Positions 7,445-14,320 are shown, counted from the stretch's first letter. The stretch: DNA of 14,320 nucleotides from Leptotrichiaceae bacterium (GCA_030532815.1 JAUNKI010000036.1:1-14320), one strand, 5' to 3'. Notes: a model not told the origin generated them from the letters alone. Numbers and translations: made by a program.

Positions 7445-7507
7445 AAAAAGAAGAAGAAATCCCTAAAATAAAGGGGAAAGAAGCAACAGGTGCTTCTTCT
7501 CCTCTTT
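7445..7507 (-). terminator. Probable terminator of the amidohydrolase/DUF3100 operon
   Basis: A stem AGAAGCA (7479-7485) / TGCTTCT (7491-7497) with a 5-base loop lies just beyond the stop of the last gene. A second short CCCT/AGGG stem follows and then, on the minus strand, a T-rich tract. The outer A-rich and T-rich flanks (about 7445-7459 and 7495-7510) can also pair, and the plus strand ends in TTTTTT after the same stem, so the structure may work in both directions. Confidence 0.6.
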
Positions 7508-7524
7508 TTTAATTGGTTTAATTA

Positions 7525-8013
7525 TTATCGTCCTGATAAAAGAAAGCCTATTTGTGCAAGTACTGCTGAGCCGAGATATGTTCCCAGAAATACGAAAACT
7601 CCTACAATTACTATTTTCCATGAAACTTTTCTCAAATCTCCCAATCTGTCCGCTATGGATATTCCTGCATATGTCAGAATGGGAGTAGTAATGGAAAGAA
7701 AATCCACTGAGTTTATAGCTGTGATTACTTTAGGAAAGATAAGACATCCGGCTAATGAAACCATAGATACCCAGCCTAAAATAGGAAATTCCTTTATTAT
7801 TTTTACAGGAAGTTTCTGAACAAAGCTATGTATAAATATACCCAGAACGGAAAATATTCCCAAAATAATCAAGCCTGCCAATGTTTCTTTCGTAATCGGA
7901 GTTGACTTCGGATTTTTAAGAAGCTTTATCCATTGGGCAAAGAGTATGAGAAGAAGGCTCATTATTAATGTCAGTACTATTTTTACATATTCCTGTTTTT
8001 TATTATTTTTCAT
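7525..8013 (-). CDS. Small five-helix membrane protein, partner of the DUF3100 protein
   Basis: 162 residues, not assigned to a named family with confidence. There are about five hydrophobic segments (roughly 11-32, 44-64, 76-94, 104-121 and 132-160), with a positively charged N-terminus (MKNNKKQEYVK) and loop. There is no signal peptide and no catalytic motif. The ATG is preceded by GGAGG at 6 bases, inside the end of the upstream DUF3100 gene; the two genes overlap by 11 bases, implying translational coupling and probably a shared complex. It is the last gene of the operon, followed by a terminator-like structure. I infer that it is a subunit of a membrane transporter formed with the DUF3100 protein; the substrate is unknown. 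Confidence 0.8.
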   Translation of the reverse strand: MKNNKKQEYVKIVLTLIMSLLLILFAQWIKLLKNPKSTPITKETLAGLIILGIFSVLGIFIHSFVQKLPVKIIKEFPILGWVSMVSLAGCLIFPKVITAINSVDFLSITTPILTYAGISIADRLGDLRKVSWKIVIVGVFVFLGTYLGSAVLAQIGFLLSGR

Positions 8014-8803
8014 TTTTTTCCTCCTTAATCAATTTTGAGTAAATAAATTTTTGCAGAGGAACTGCAAGAAAGACCATTGTAAATGTCCCTATAAAGCTTG
8101 TAAGAAGCTGACTTGCAGCTGCATAAGCCCTTATTGTTTTTTCCAAGTGAGGGTAAACTGCTGCAAGGCTTGAACTTGCACCTGTCATCATACTTGCGGA
8201 ACCCATTCCTGAAGCAATTGCCAGTGCTTCGGGACTTAGTCCCAAAGATGTAAATAAAGGTGCTACAATGCTGAAAAATAATGCTCCGAAAAGAGTTCCG
8301 AAAATATATATGGAGAGAACTCCTTCACCTTCAGGGGAATTTAAAGTATATTTTTCCGAAATATATGCAAGCTCACCTTCCCGTCCGAGACCTAACGTTG
8401 CCCCTATGGCCTCTCTTCTCAAACCTAAAAGTACAGCTACAGGAAGTCCCAATACAACGGTTCCGAGATTACCAATTTCCTGTATAAGGAATATCCAGCC
8501 TATGGACAGTATATCTTTCAGTTTGGGTGCCACATCGGCTCCGTATCTTGCCATTAACGGCAGCATAATTATAATAAGATATTTTCCTGCAAATTTAACA
8601 TTTTCTTCCGAGTATATTTTTTGAAATAAGCCTTTTCTGAAAATTTTTACTGCAAATATCATTGTTATCCCGAGTGCAAATACTAAAGGTAAAAGACTTA
8701 TCCTTATTTTCCCGAACATTATTGCCTTTATACCTATAAGCTCGGCGATTAATATTACAATTGCCGAAAATATAAGTAGATAAATAAAATTTTTATTTTT
8801 CAT
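8003..8803 (-). CDS. DUF3100 domain membrane protein
   Basis: 266 residues from the ATG at 8803, which has GGAGGA 7 bases upstream. The frame can be extended to a TTG at 8818, but that codon lies within the ribosome site, so I do not use it. The protein is hydrophobic with about seven or eight membrane segments and recognisable blocks GLGREGELAYI (138-148) and a Gly/Ser/Ala-rich stretch GMGSASMMTGASSS (199-212), which could line a substrate path. The sequence style matches DUF3100 proteins, whose function has not been established to my knowledge. It lies between an amidohydrolase and a small membrane protein and overlaps each by 11 bases, so a role in importing the hydrolase substrate or exporting its product is plausible inference. 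Confidence 0.8.
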   Translation of the reverse strand: MKNKNFIYLLIFSAIVILIAELIGIKAIMFGKIRISLLPLVFALGITMIFAVKIFRKGLFQKIYSEENVKFAGKYLIIIMLPLMARYGADVAPKLKDILSIGWIFLIQEIGNLGTVVLGLPVAVLLGLRREAIGATLGLGREGELAYISEKYTLNSPEGEGVLSIYIFGTLFGALFFSIVAPLFTSLGLSPEALAIASGMGSASMMTGASSSLAAVYPHLEKTIRAYAAASQLLTSFIGTFTMVFLAVPLQKFIYSKLIKEEKNEK

Positions 8804-10070
8804 TTTTCTCTCCTCCAAGTTTCTGTATTATTTTTTCGTATTCTTTATAATTTCTTTTATAAAGCCTGTTTTTATCAATTTTTCCTGACATACTTTTTAA
8901 AACTCTGAACAGGAAGTCGGGAAATATTGAAAAAATGTATTCGGAATCTTCATGTATAAAATCTGTGCCGTGTATTGTTCCTTTAAATCCGCTGTATCCA
9001 ATCTGGATACACGGAAACATATATGACAAATCTCCTATATCCCCTGCGGCACTTATTGCTCTTCCTGATATGATATCCTCTATTTGAGGAAAATTTCCGA
9101 ATTCTTTTTCCACAAATTCTGAAAGATATCTGTCTTGTTTAAAAGGAAGGTAACCCATGCAGGTTTCTGTTTCAACTTTTCCTGACATGGACAGAGCCGC
9201 TCCTTTTGCGGCATTGTCAAGTTTTTCAATGCCTTCAGTCATGTATTCTACGGATTGTGCCCTGAAATCACAACCTATCTTAATTTCCTGAGGAATAACA
9301 TTTACTCCCATTTTATGATTCAGTATAACGGGATTCAGCCTTACTATTTCTCTTTCATCGAAATGCTGCCTTAGTAATCCTACTGCCGTGTTGAAAACAG
9401 TCGACATACTGTATGCGTTGACACCTTCATGAGGAGCAAAACCTGCATGTGCCGCCTTTCCTATGAAAGTGTAATTTTTGTAAATAAAACCTGCCAAATC
9501 CGAATTTATTTCCACTGTCCTTTTTTCGTATTTCCCTCCCATTGAGTGTACAGCTATTCCGAAATCAAATTCATCAAATATACCAAGTCTCATTCCTTCA
9601 GGTTTGCCCCCGAAATATTTTATTTCCCCTTTTTTTCTCAAAGTTTTCCTGTATTCCAAATCAAGAAATTCTTCTGCAGGAACAAATACAAAACTGATGT
9701 TGTAATCAAATTTTTCATATTCACGGGTCAGAATAAGTTCTTTAAAAAGTGAAAGAGCAATGGCAACCTGTGAATAATGACCGCAGTTATGAGCCGCCCC
9801 TGTATTCTCGTCAGCATGAAAATGTGCAGGTGTGTAAACTGCATCAAGTTCGGCAAGAAATACCATATTTAGAAGATTTTCACCATTTTTAGGCAGGGGA
9901 ACCTTCAGACCTGTTCGGGAAAATCTGCATATCTCCGTTTCAGGTGCATATTTTAAAATAAAATTTTCTACAATTCCCGAAGTTCTGAATTCCTTGTACC
10001 CCAATTCAGGATGCAGATAAATATCTTCCGCAATTTCATAAATTTCATTATAATTTTCAGAAAATCCCAT
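8793..10070 (-). CDS. M20-family (M20D-like) amidohydrolase
   Basis: 425 residues, a zinc-dependent amidohydrolase/peptidase resembling aminobenzoyl-glutamate and N-acyl-amino-acid hydrolases. Likely metal and catalytic residues: C96 and H98 in HNCGHYS, E133/E134 in VPAEEF, H175 in AVHSMGG and H367 in IHGTDF. The inserted dimerisation domain opens with GKAAHAGFAPHEGVNA (204-219). The usual CGHD or CGHN has tyrosine at the fourth position here. The ATG at 10070 has only a weak AGAGAAA before it, and an in-frame TGA 18 bases upstream rules out a longer N-terminus. It is first in the operon, with the DUF3100 gene starting inside its last codons. In E. coli the related AbgAB hydrolase sits with the transporter AbgT; this operon has the same logic with different membrane proteins. 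The substrate is not readable. Confidence 0.87.
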   Translation of the reverse strand: MGFSENYNEIYEIAEDIYLHPELGYKEFRTSGIVENFILKYAPETEICRFSRTGLKVPLPKNGENLLNMVFLAELDAVYTPAHFHADENTGAAHNCGHYSQVAIALSLFKELILTREYEKFDYNISFVFVPAEEFLDLEYRKTLRKKGEIKYFGGKPEGMRLGIFDEFDFGIAVHSMGGKYEKRTVEINSDLAGFIYKNYTFIGKAAHAGFAPHEGVNAYSMSTVFNTAVGLLRQHFDEREIVRLNPVILNHKMGVNVIPQEIKIGCDFRAQSVEYMTEGIEKLDNAAKGAALSMSGKVETETCMGYLPFKQDRYLSEFVEKEFGNFPQIEDIISGRAISAAGDIGDLSYMFPCIQIGYSGFKGTIHGTDFIHEDSEYIFSIFPDFLFRVLKSMSGKIDKNRLYKRNYKEYEKIIQKLGGEKNEK

Positions 10071-10087
10071 ATTTTTCTCTATATCCG

Positions 10088-10130
10088 TTCAGTAATAAAA
10101 AATATAATTTTTACTGAAATGATTTCCTCC
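10088..10130 (-). promoter_or_regulatory. Unusual leader: strong Shine-Dalgarno without a start codon, followed by a hairpin
   Basis: Minus strand AAGGAGG (GGAGG at 10126-10130) has no ATG, GTG or TTG at usable distance. It is followed by a hairpin with arms TTCAGTAA and TTACTGAA (plus-strand 10088-10095 and 10111-10118), then the weakly led amidohydrolase ATG 17 bases further on. It may be a standby ribosome site or the remains of a leader peptide. Confidence 0.45.
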
Positions 10131-10157
10131 TTTCCTTTGTTTTCAATGCTTTCATTT

Positions 10158-10186
10158 ATGTTATCACATTTTTATACTGTTATCAA
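10158..10186 (-). promoter_or_regulatory. Promoter of the amidohydrolase/DUF3100 operon
   Basis: On the minus strand TTGATA (10181-10186) and TAACAT (10158-10163) have a 17-base spacer, giving a leader of about 80 bases. Confidence 0.55.
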
Positions 10187-10290
10187 GAAGCGGCGGGATA
10201 TACTTTTTGAAATATATGTTAATTTTTCTCGTTTTTATTTTTCTTTCATATGTTATACTTTAAAATAATAAAAGGAGAAATTTTAAGTAA

Positions 10291-10397
10291 TAGTTTCATA
10301 AGCCGGGAAAACATACCGAATTAAGTCGGATACATTTTTATACATTATGAGATGATCCCTACTATAGTTGGAGAATTACTTTTAACTTATGAAACAG
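10291..10397. mobile_element. MITE-like element ahead of ada
   Basis: GTTTCATAAG at 10293-10302 is exactly inverted as CTTATGAAAC at 10386-10395. Read from the right on the minus strand, the end (CTGTTTCATAAG, then TTAAAAGTAATTCTCC) closely matches the terminus at 4091 and those at 389 and 11563. There is no ORF inside. It lies between the divergent amidohydrolase operon and ada, only 45 bases before the ada start codon, so it may supply or disturb the ada promoter. Confidence 0.55.
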
Positions 10398-10441
10398 TTT
10401 TGACTGAAAAGCTCTTGTTATGAAAACTCGGGAGGTAAATT

Positions 10442-11500
10442 ATGATAAAAGATAAAAAGAAAATAGATGAATACTATAAAATGATTATTGAAAAGAATTC
10501 CGATTATATAGGGATTTTTTATGTAGGAGTGAAAACAACGGGAGTTTTCTGTCGTCCTACATGCCCTGCAAAGAAGCCGAAAAAAGAAAATTGTGAATTT
10601 TTTGAAACAGCGAAGGAGGCACTGCTTGCTTCATACAGACCCTGTAAAAGATGTCAGCCTTTAAATATTCCTTCATCTCTTTCTCCTGAAGTAAGGAAAC
10701 TGGTTGCTGCTGTTGAGGAAAATCCTGAAAGAAAATGGACTGACAGAGATTTTGACAATCTGTCAGTCAGTGCAAATACTGTAAGAAGGCAGTTTAAAAA
10801 ACAGTTCGGAATGACTTTTATAGAATATGCCCGTTCACGAAGACTGGGAATAGCCTTTAATTATATCCGCAACGGCAAATCATTAATAGATGTTCAGCAG
10901 GAAATAGGATATGATTCAAGTAACGGTTTCAGAGATGCCTTCACTAAAATAATGGGTATACTACCTAAAAAATATAAGGAAATAAGGATTTTTTCTTCAG
11001 AATGGATTGAAACTCCTTTAGATCCTATGATTGCAGTTGCTGACAATAAAGCTCTTTATTTACTTGAATTTACCGATAGAAGAGGACTTGAAAGAGAAAT
11101 AGAAAATTTAAGGAAAAAATTTAACGGAGCATTAGTTCCCGGTACAAATGATGTTCTCAAAAAACTGAAACTGGAATTAAATCATTATTTTAAAGGTTCA
11201 TTAACGGAGTTTTCCGTTCCCCTTGCAGAAGATCTCGGAACACTTTATCAGAAAAAAATATGGAAGCTTCTTTGTGAAATACCTGCAGGAACTACCTTAA
11301 GCTATAAGGAATTAGCCGTAAAATCAGGTAATATAAAAGCAAGCAGAGCAGTAGCAAGAGCAAACGGAACAAACCAGATTTCCATTCTTATTCCGTGTCA
11401 CCGTGTTATTAATTCGGATGGAGAATTGGGAGGTTACGGAGGAGGTGTGCATAGGAAAAAATGGCTGTTGGAACTGGAAAGGAAAGGGAGAAAATATTAG
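10442..11500 (+). CDS. ada: Ada: bifunctional DNA repair methyltransferase and transcriptional regulator
   Basis: 352 residues, close to the 354 of E. coli Ada and with the same three parts. The N-terminal zinc domain has cysteines 37, 41, 68 and 71, C37 being the counterpart of the E. coli residue that accepts methyl groups from phosphotriesters. An AraC-type helix-turn-helix follows (about 85-180, including SANTVRRQFKKQFGMTF and the second helix IGYDSSNGFRDAF). The C-terminal O6-alkylguanine methyltransferase has the PCHRV acceptor motif with C319. It removes alkyl groups from DNA and, once methylated, activates alkylation-response genes. GGGAGG lies 6 bases before the ATG. No second response gene such as alkA is adjacent. 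It is flanked by MITE-like repeats on both sides. I could not identify a convincing Ada box. Confidence 0.94.
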   Translation: MIKDKKKIDEYYKMIIEKNSDYIGIFYVGVKTTGVFCRPTCPAKKPKKENCEFFETAKEALLASYRPCKRCQPLNIPSSLSPEVRKLVAAVEENPERKWTDRDFDNLSVSANTVRRQFKKQFGMTFIEYARSRRLGIAFNYIRNGKSLIDVQQEIGYDSSNGFRDAFTKIMGILPKKYKEIRIFSSEWIETPLDPMIAVADNKALYLLEFTDRRGLEREIENLRKKFNGALVPGTNDVLKKLKLELNHYFKGSLTEFSVPLAEDLGTLYQKKIWKLLCEIPAGTTLSYKELAVKSGNIKASRAVARANGTNQISILIPCHRVINSDGELGGYGGGVHRKKWLLELERKGRKY

Positions 11501-11561
11501 AAAATTCATGTTTTTATTATTTTGTACGGAATATTCGGATTTCAAGATATCAGGTAAGTAT

Positions 11562-11713
11562 GGGGGCTGCCTCATAAGTCAAAAATAATTTTTTAATTAT
11601 AAATATTATATATTTTTAAAATTAAAAAATATTATTTTTACTGATTTTATAAAAATTGAAAAAAATATAAAATTTATGATTGCGTATGTTTTTATACATT
11701 ATTAAGACAGCTC
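11562..11713. mobile_element. MITE-like element between ada and guaA
   Basis: The left end GGGGGCTGCCTCATAAGTC at 11562-11580 is followed by AAAAATAATTTT. The right end is TTATTAAGACAGCTC at 11699-11713; its complement, GAGCTGTCTTAATAA, resembles the left end and is nearly identical to the outer right end of the 4024-4274 element. The interior shares TAAATATTATATATTTTT with the nested element at 4091-4209. There is no ORF. It appears to be another copy, or a recombinant copy, of the same family. Confidence 0.55.
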
Positions 11714-11758
11714 TTAAAAATAAGAAACTGTAATTTTTAAAGATGTATTATTTATTAA

Positions 11759-11798
11759 TCCGGGAATGGTTTCCGATTTTTGAATCGGCAATTTTCCG
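11759..11798. other. Intergenic hairpin upstream of the guaA promoter
   Basis: Perfect stem CCGATT (11773-11778) / AATCGG (11783-11788) with loop TTTG, extendable by imperfect pairing of CGGGAATGGTT with CAATTTTCCG. It lies upstream of the predicted guaA promoter, so it is not part of the guaA leader. It may end transcripts coming from ada, although no T run follows. Confidence 0.45.
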
Positions 11799-11813
11799 TC
11801 ATTTATATTTTAA

Positions 11814-11842
11814 TTGATTTATGTCATAAAATAATATATAAT
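11814..11842 (+). promoter_or_regulatory. Promoter of guaA
   Basis: TTGATT (11814-11819) and a perfect TATAAT (11837-11842) with a 17-base spacer, giving a leader of about 45 bases. That is too short for a purine riboswitch, and none of its conserved bases are present. Confidence 0.65.
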
Positions 11843-11893
11843 TTTTTTAATAAAGTAATGTAAAACATAAATTTTATAAATAGAGGTGAAGTT

Positions 11894-13438
11894 GTGAAAG
11901 AAAAAATTGTAATTGTCGATTTCGGGTCTCAGTATAGCCAGCTCATTGCAAGAAGAATAAGGGAAATGGAAGTTTACTGTGAAATTGTACCGGCAATAAA
12001 TATTGAAAAAATAAAAAGCGGAGAGGAAAAAGTAAAGGGAATTATTTTTTCAGGGGGTCCCGCTTCAGTTTATGAAAAAGACGCTCCTACTGTGGATAAG
12101 GAAGTTTTTACTCTGGATATTCCCATACTTGGGATATGTTACGGAATGCAGCTAATTACTCATCTGAACAAAGGAACCGTGGAAAAAGCCGAAACGCGGG
12201 AATTCGGAAAAGCGGTACTGAAAGTAACTGATAGAAATAATCCCCTTCTTTCAGATATTCCTGAAACATCCGACATATGGATGAGTCATAATGATCATAT
12301 TACAAAGCTGCCGTCAGGATTTGACATAATTGCAGAAACGGATTCTTCAATAGCTGCTATATCCGATAATAAAGGAATTTATGCACTCCAGTTTCATCCT
12401 GAAGTAGTCCATTCCCAGTGCGGAACGGAAATTATTTCAAATTTTGTATTTAACATATGCGGTTGTGAAAAAAATTGGAAAATCAGCAGTTTTATTGAAG
12501 AAAAAACAAAGGAAATAAAAGAAACGGTCGGTAACGAGTACGTACTTCTCGCACTGTCGGGAGGAGTTGACTCATCAGTTGCAGCAGTTCTTATTAACAA
12601 TGCCATAGGAAAACAGCTTACGTGTATGTTTGTTGATACGGGGCTTTTAAGAAAAGATGAAGGGAAAAAAGTACTTTCATATTATAAGGAGCATTTTAAT
12701 CTGAATATTGTATTTGTTGATGCTAAAGACAGATTTTTAAATAAACTTAAAGGTATTGACGAACCTGAAGCTAAAAGAAAAATTATCGGAAATGAATTTA
12801 TAGAAGTGTTTAATGAAGAAATCAGGAAGCTAAAAGGGCAGGAAGGAGCAAAATTTCTTGCTCAGGGGACAATTTATCCTGATGTAATCGAATCCCAGTC
12901 CATAAAGGGACCTTCCCATACTATAAAATCTCATCATAATGTAGGGGGTCTTCCTGAAGACCTTCAGTTTGAACTGCTTGAGCCTTTAAAGGAACTTTTC
13001 AAGGATGAAGTAAGGAAAGTAGGGTGTGAGCTTGGGCTACCGGATACTATTATAAACAGACATCCATTTCCGGGACCGGGACTCGGAATAAGAGTTATCG
13101 GAGAAGTTACTGCCGAAAAAGTGAAAATATTGCAGGAAGCTGATGATGTATTTATAACCGAACTTATGGAAAAGGGTCTTTACGAAAAAGTCGATCAGGC
13201 TTTTGTGACATTGCTCCCCGTGAAAACAGTGGGAGTTATGGGAGACCAGAGAACTTACGAATATGTGGCTGCTATTCGTTCGGTAAATACTATAGATTTT
13301 ATGACTGCAACATGGTCAAAACTTCCCTACGAATTTTTAGAGGATGTATCAAATAAGATTATAAATAAAGTAAACGGAATAAACAGAATTGTGTATGATA
13401 TTTCTTCCAAACCGCCGGGAACAATTGAGTGGGAGTAG
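11894..13438 (+). CDS. guaA: GMP synthase (glutamine-hydrolysing)
   Basis: 514 residues, full length. Converts XMP to GMP with ATP and glutamine, the last step of guanine nucleotide synthesis. The N-terminal class I glutaminase has C82 (GICYGMQ) and the H168/E170 pair in FHPE. The central ATP-pyrophosphatase has the P-loop LSGGVDSSV (221-229). The C-terminal dimerisation domain ends in KPPGTIEWE. The start is GTG at 11894, preceded by GAGGTGA 4 bases upstream; no ATG fits. All 13 glutamines use CAG, useful as a host codon marker. The gene stands alone with its own promoter. Its 3' end matches the type of site used by guaA-specific genomic islands, and what follows looks foreign. Confidence 0.96.
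   Translation: MKEKIVIVDFGSQYSQLIARRIREMEVYCEIVPAINIEKIKSGEEKVKGIIFSGGPASVYEKDAPTVDKEVFTLDIPILGICYGMQLITHLNKGTVEKAETREFGKAVLKVTDRNNPLLSDIPETSDIWMSHNDHITKLPSGFDIIAETDSSIAAISDNKGIYALQFHPEVVHSQCGTEIISNFVFNICGCEKNWKISSFIEEKTKEIKETVGNEYVLLALSGGVDSSVAAVLINNAIGKQLTCMFVDTGLLRKDEGKKVLSYYKEHFNLNIVFVDAKDRFLNKLKGIDEPEAKRKIIGNEFIEVFNEEIRKLKGQEGAKFLAQGTIYPDVIESQSIKGPSHTIKSHHNVGGLPEDLQFELLEPLKELFKDEVRKVGCELGLPDTIINRHPFPGPGLGIRVIGEVTAEKVKILQEADDVFITELMEKGLYEKVDQAFVTLLPVKTVGVMGDQRTYEYVAAIRSVNTIDFMTATWSKLPYEFLEDVSNKIINKVNGINRIVYDISSKPPGTIEWE
13410..13438. other. Likely attachment site at the 3' end of guaA
   Basis: The last codons of guaA (CCGGGAACAATTGAGTGGGAGTAG region) are the conserved segment used by tyrosine recombinases of genomic islands that target guaA. 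The gene remains intact across the site, as is usual. The partner site is not visible in the window, so the call rests on position plus the change in sequence character downstream. Confidence 0.45.
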
Positions 13439-13517
13439 TAGTAACAAATATGTTTCTATAAATGGAATCTTGAAAACACAGCGTTTTAGGTATTTGCAGA
13501 GGTGAAAAACTCTTGAG

Positions 13518-13535
13518 TGATACTGTTTTGATACT
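13518..13535. repeat. Tandem TGATACT repeats, possible recombinase arm sites
   Basis: TGATACT at 13518-13524 and again at 13529-13535, 11 bases apart start to start, about one helical turn, and 80 bases from the end of guaA. Phased short repeats beside an attachment core are typical of arm-type binding sites for tyrosine integrases. This identification is inference. Confidence 0.35.
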
Positions 13536-13597
13536 AAAAAGTTGAAAAAATAGGTTTCAAAGGGAGTTGTTGAATTAAGTAACCTTGCGAGCGATGT

Positions 13598-13618
13598 TTA
13601 TTGACCGAAGGGCAATAA
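13598..13618. other. Small hairpin downstream of guaA
   Basis: Arms TTATTG (13598-13603) and CAATAA (13613-13618) with additional CC/GG pairing around a GAA loop. No T run follows; role unknown. Confidence 0.35.
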
Positions 13619-13636
13619 GGTAGGTAAAATATTTAT

Positions 13637-13668
13637 AAAGCCTTCCATCATTTTGGCGGGAGGCTTTT
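13637..13668 (+). terminator. Rho-independent terminator-like hairpin
   Basis: AAAGCCTTCC (13637-13646) pairs with GGGAGGCTTT (13658-13667) with one wobble pair and an 11-base loop; only a short T run follows. It would end guaA read-through before the downstream gene. Confidence 0.5.
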
Positions 13669-13705
13669 AGTGAAATGATAGGATTACAGGGGAAGGTGTT
13701 GGAGG

Positions 13706-14320
13706 ATGAATATATTTGATTTTTTTAAGTGTAGAAAAAAATCTGATAAAACTGAAGAGTCTAAATCAGAAAAGAATACTAGATATAAAGATCAATTTGA
13801 TAGATATAAATCTTTAATGGGTAATAAGAGTTATGATAACATTTTGGTTGCAATATACTTAAAGGCTATTATTGTTGAATATTTAAACTATAGCGAAGCC
13901 GTTCAATCTTTGGAATGTGAACATAATCCACGAAATAACTCTTTATTGGAAGTGATTTATAGAAAGATTGAGGCAGATTTATGCTTAAAGCATAATATTT
14001 TTATATTTGATGAAGTACCGTTAGAAATTGATATTAATAAACTACCAATTTTACTTAATCCATGGAACGGCGGTAGAATAGTTGATAACTTGGTAAGTAT
14101 AATAAATGAGAGTAATGTTTTTGATGGATTATCTTATAGTCAGAATGTACAAAATTATTACTTATATCCGATGGATTTGATAATTTGTGGTGGTGGAAAT
14201 CATTCACAGTTTTCTGCAAGGTTTAAGAATCAAGGAAAGACAATAATTAAAGGAATATATGATTACTCGCTTCTTTATACCGAGGTTGAATTTGATGGAG
14301 TAAATTATATCTCTAAGCAT
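13706..14320 (+). CDS. DUF6710-like protein of unknown function, cut by the window end
   Basis: Open for 205 codons to the window edge. The ATG at 13706 has an AAGGTGTTGGAGG-type ribosome site with GGAGG directly upstream (very short spacing). The N-terminus is short and hydrophobic, then charged (MNIFDFFKCRKKSDKTEESK). Further in are NPWNGGRIVDNLVSIINE (118-135), YYLYPMDLIICGGGNHSQF (151-169) and a predicted alpha/beta segment. The NPWN and GGNHS blocks recall DUF6710 proteins, from memory and not checked. No catalytic assignment is possible. Glutamine codons are 4 CAA to 2 CAG, unlike guaA (13 CAG of 13), supporting foreign origin. It is the first gene past the guaA 3' end and probably belongs to an integrated island. 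Confidence 0.6.
   Translation, partial: MNIFDFFKCRKKSDKTEESKSEKNTRYKDQFDRYKSLMGNKSYDNILVAIYLKAIIVEYLNYSEAVQSLECEHNPRNNSLLEVIYRKIEADLCLKHNIFIFDEVPLEIDINKLPILLNPWNGGRIVDNLVSIINESNVFDGLSYSQNVQNYYLYPMDLIICGGGNHSQFSARFKNQGKTIIKGIYDYSLLYTEVEFDGVNYISKH

Noticed and set aside
8804..8818. TTG start giving a five-residue longer DUF3100 protein
   Set aside because: The TTG is inside the Shine-Dalgarno sequence that serves the ATG at 8803.
11714..11893. Purine riboswitch upstream of guaA
   Set aside because: The conserved core bases are absent and the predicted promoter leaves a leader of only about 45 bases; the visible hairpin is upstream of the promoter.
13439..14320. Second copy of the guaA 3' end (attR) inside the window
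   Set aside because: I saw no second copy of the terminal guaA sequence; CTTGAGTGA near 13513 is too short a resemblance. The partner site would lie outside the window.
1..14320. CRISPR arrays, tRNA or rRNA genes
   Set aside because: No regularly spaced repeats, and no sequence that looked like a tRNA or rRNA on reading both strands.

Overview
The window is about 14.3 kb of AT-rich bacterial chromosome. The low GC, A-rich gene style, Shine-Dalgarno-led operons and gene set suggest a fermentative anaerobe. I lean towards Fusobacteriota, with a Leptotrichiaceae-like host (Leptotrichia or Sebaldella relatives), on general protein style only. A low-GC Firmicute is not excluded.

Layout, left to right. 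(1) 1-542: gene-poor DNA with a possible tail of an upstream gene, decayed-looking sequence, and a good promoter. (2) 543-4003, plus strand: a GatZ/KbaZ-family protein, then a three-polypeptide fructose-family PTS (EIIA, EIIB, EIIC) with its own promoter. Together they look like uptake and conversion of a ketohexose. Tagatose is the most economical guess, not a demonstrated substrate. (3) 4024-4274: an intergenic element with inverted ends and a second inverted-repeat element nested in it. (4) 4286-7004, minus strand: anaerobic ribonucleotide reductase nrdD-nrdG. A sigma70-type promoter overlaps one of two NrdR-like boxes whose starts are 31 bp apart. (5) 7525-10070, minus strand: an M20-type amidohydrolase, a DUF3100 membrane protein and a small five-helix membrane protein, tightly coupled by two identical 11-bp gene overlaps. 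This looks like a hydrolase-plus-transport module of unknown substrate. (6) 10442-11500, plus strand: Ada, the combined methyl-DNA repair protein and regulator. It is flanked on both sides by members of the same dispersed intergenic repeat family. (7) 11894-13438, plus strand: guaA, GMP synthase, complete. (8) 13439-14320: the DNA character changes immediately after guaA. A pair of helically phased TGATACT repeats, two small hairpins and a truncated DUF6710-like gene with different glutamine codon use follow. The 3' end of guaA is a known integration site for genomic islands, so the window probably ends a few hundred bases inside an integrated element.

The core metabolic parts are conventional. 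The least explained parts are the DUF3100/small membrane protein/amidohydrolase module, the GatZ-family gene standing without a visible GatY-type aldolase, the nested miniature elements, and the post-guaA island edge.
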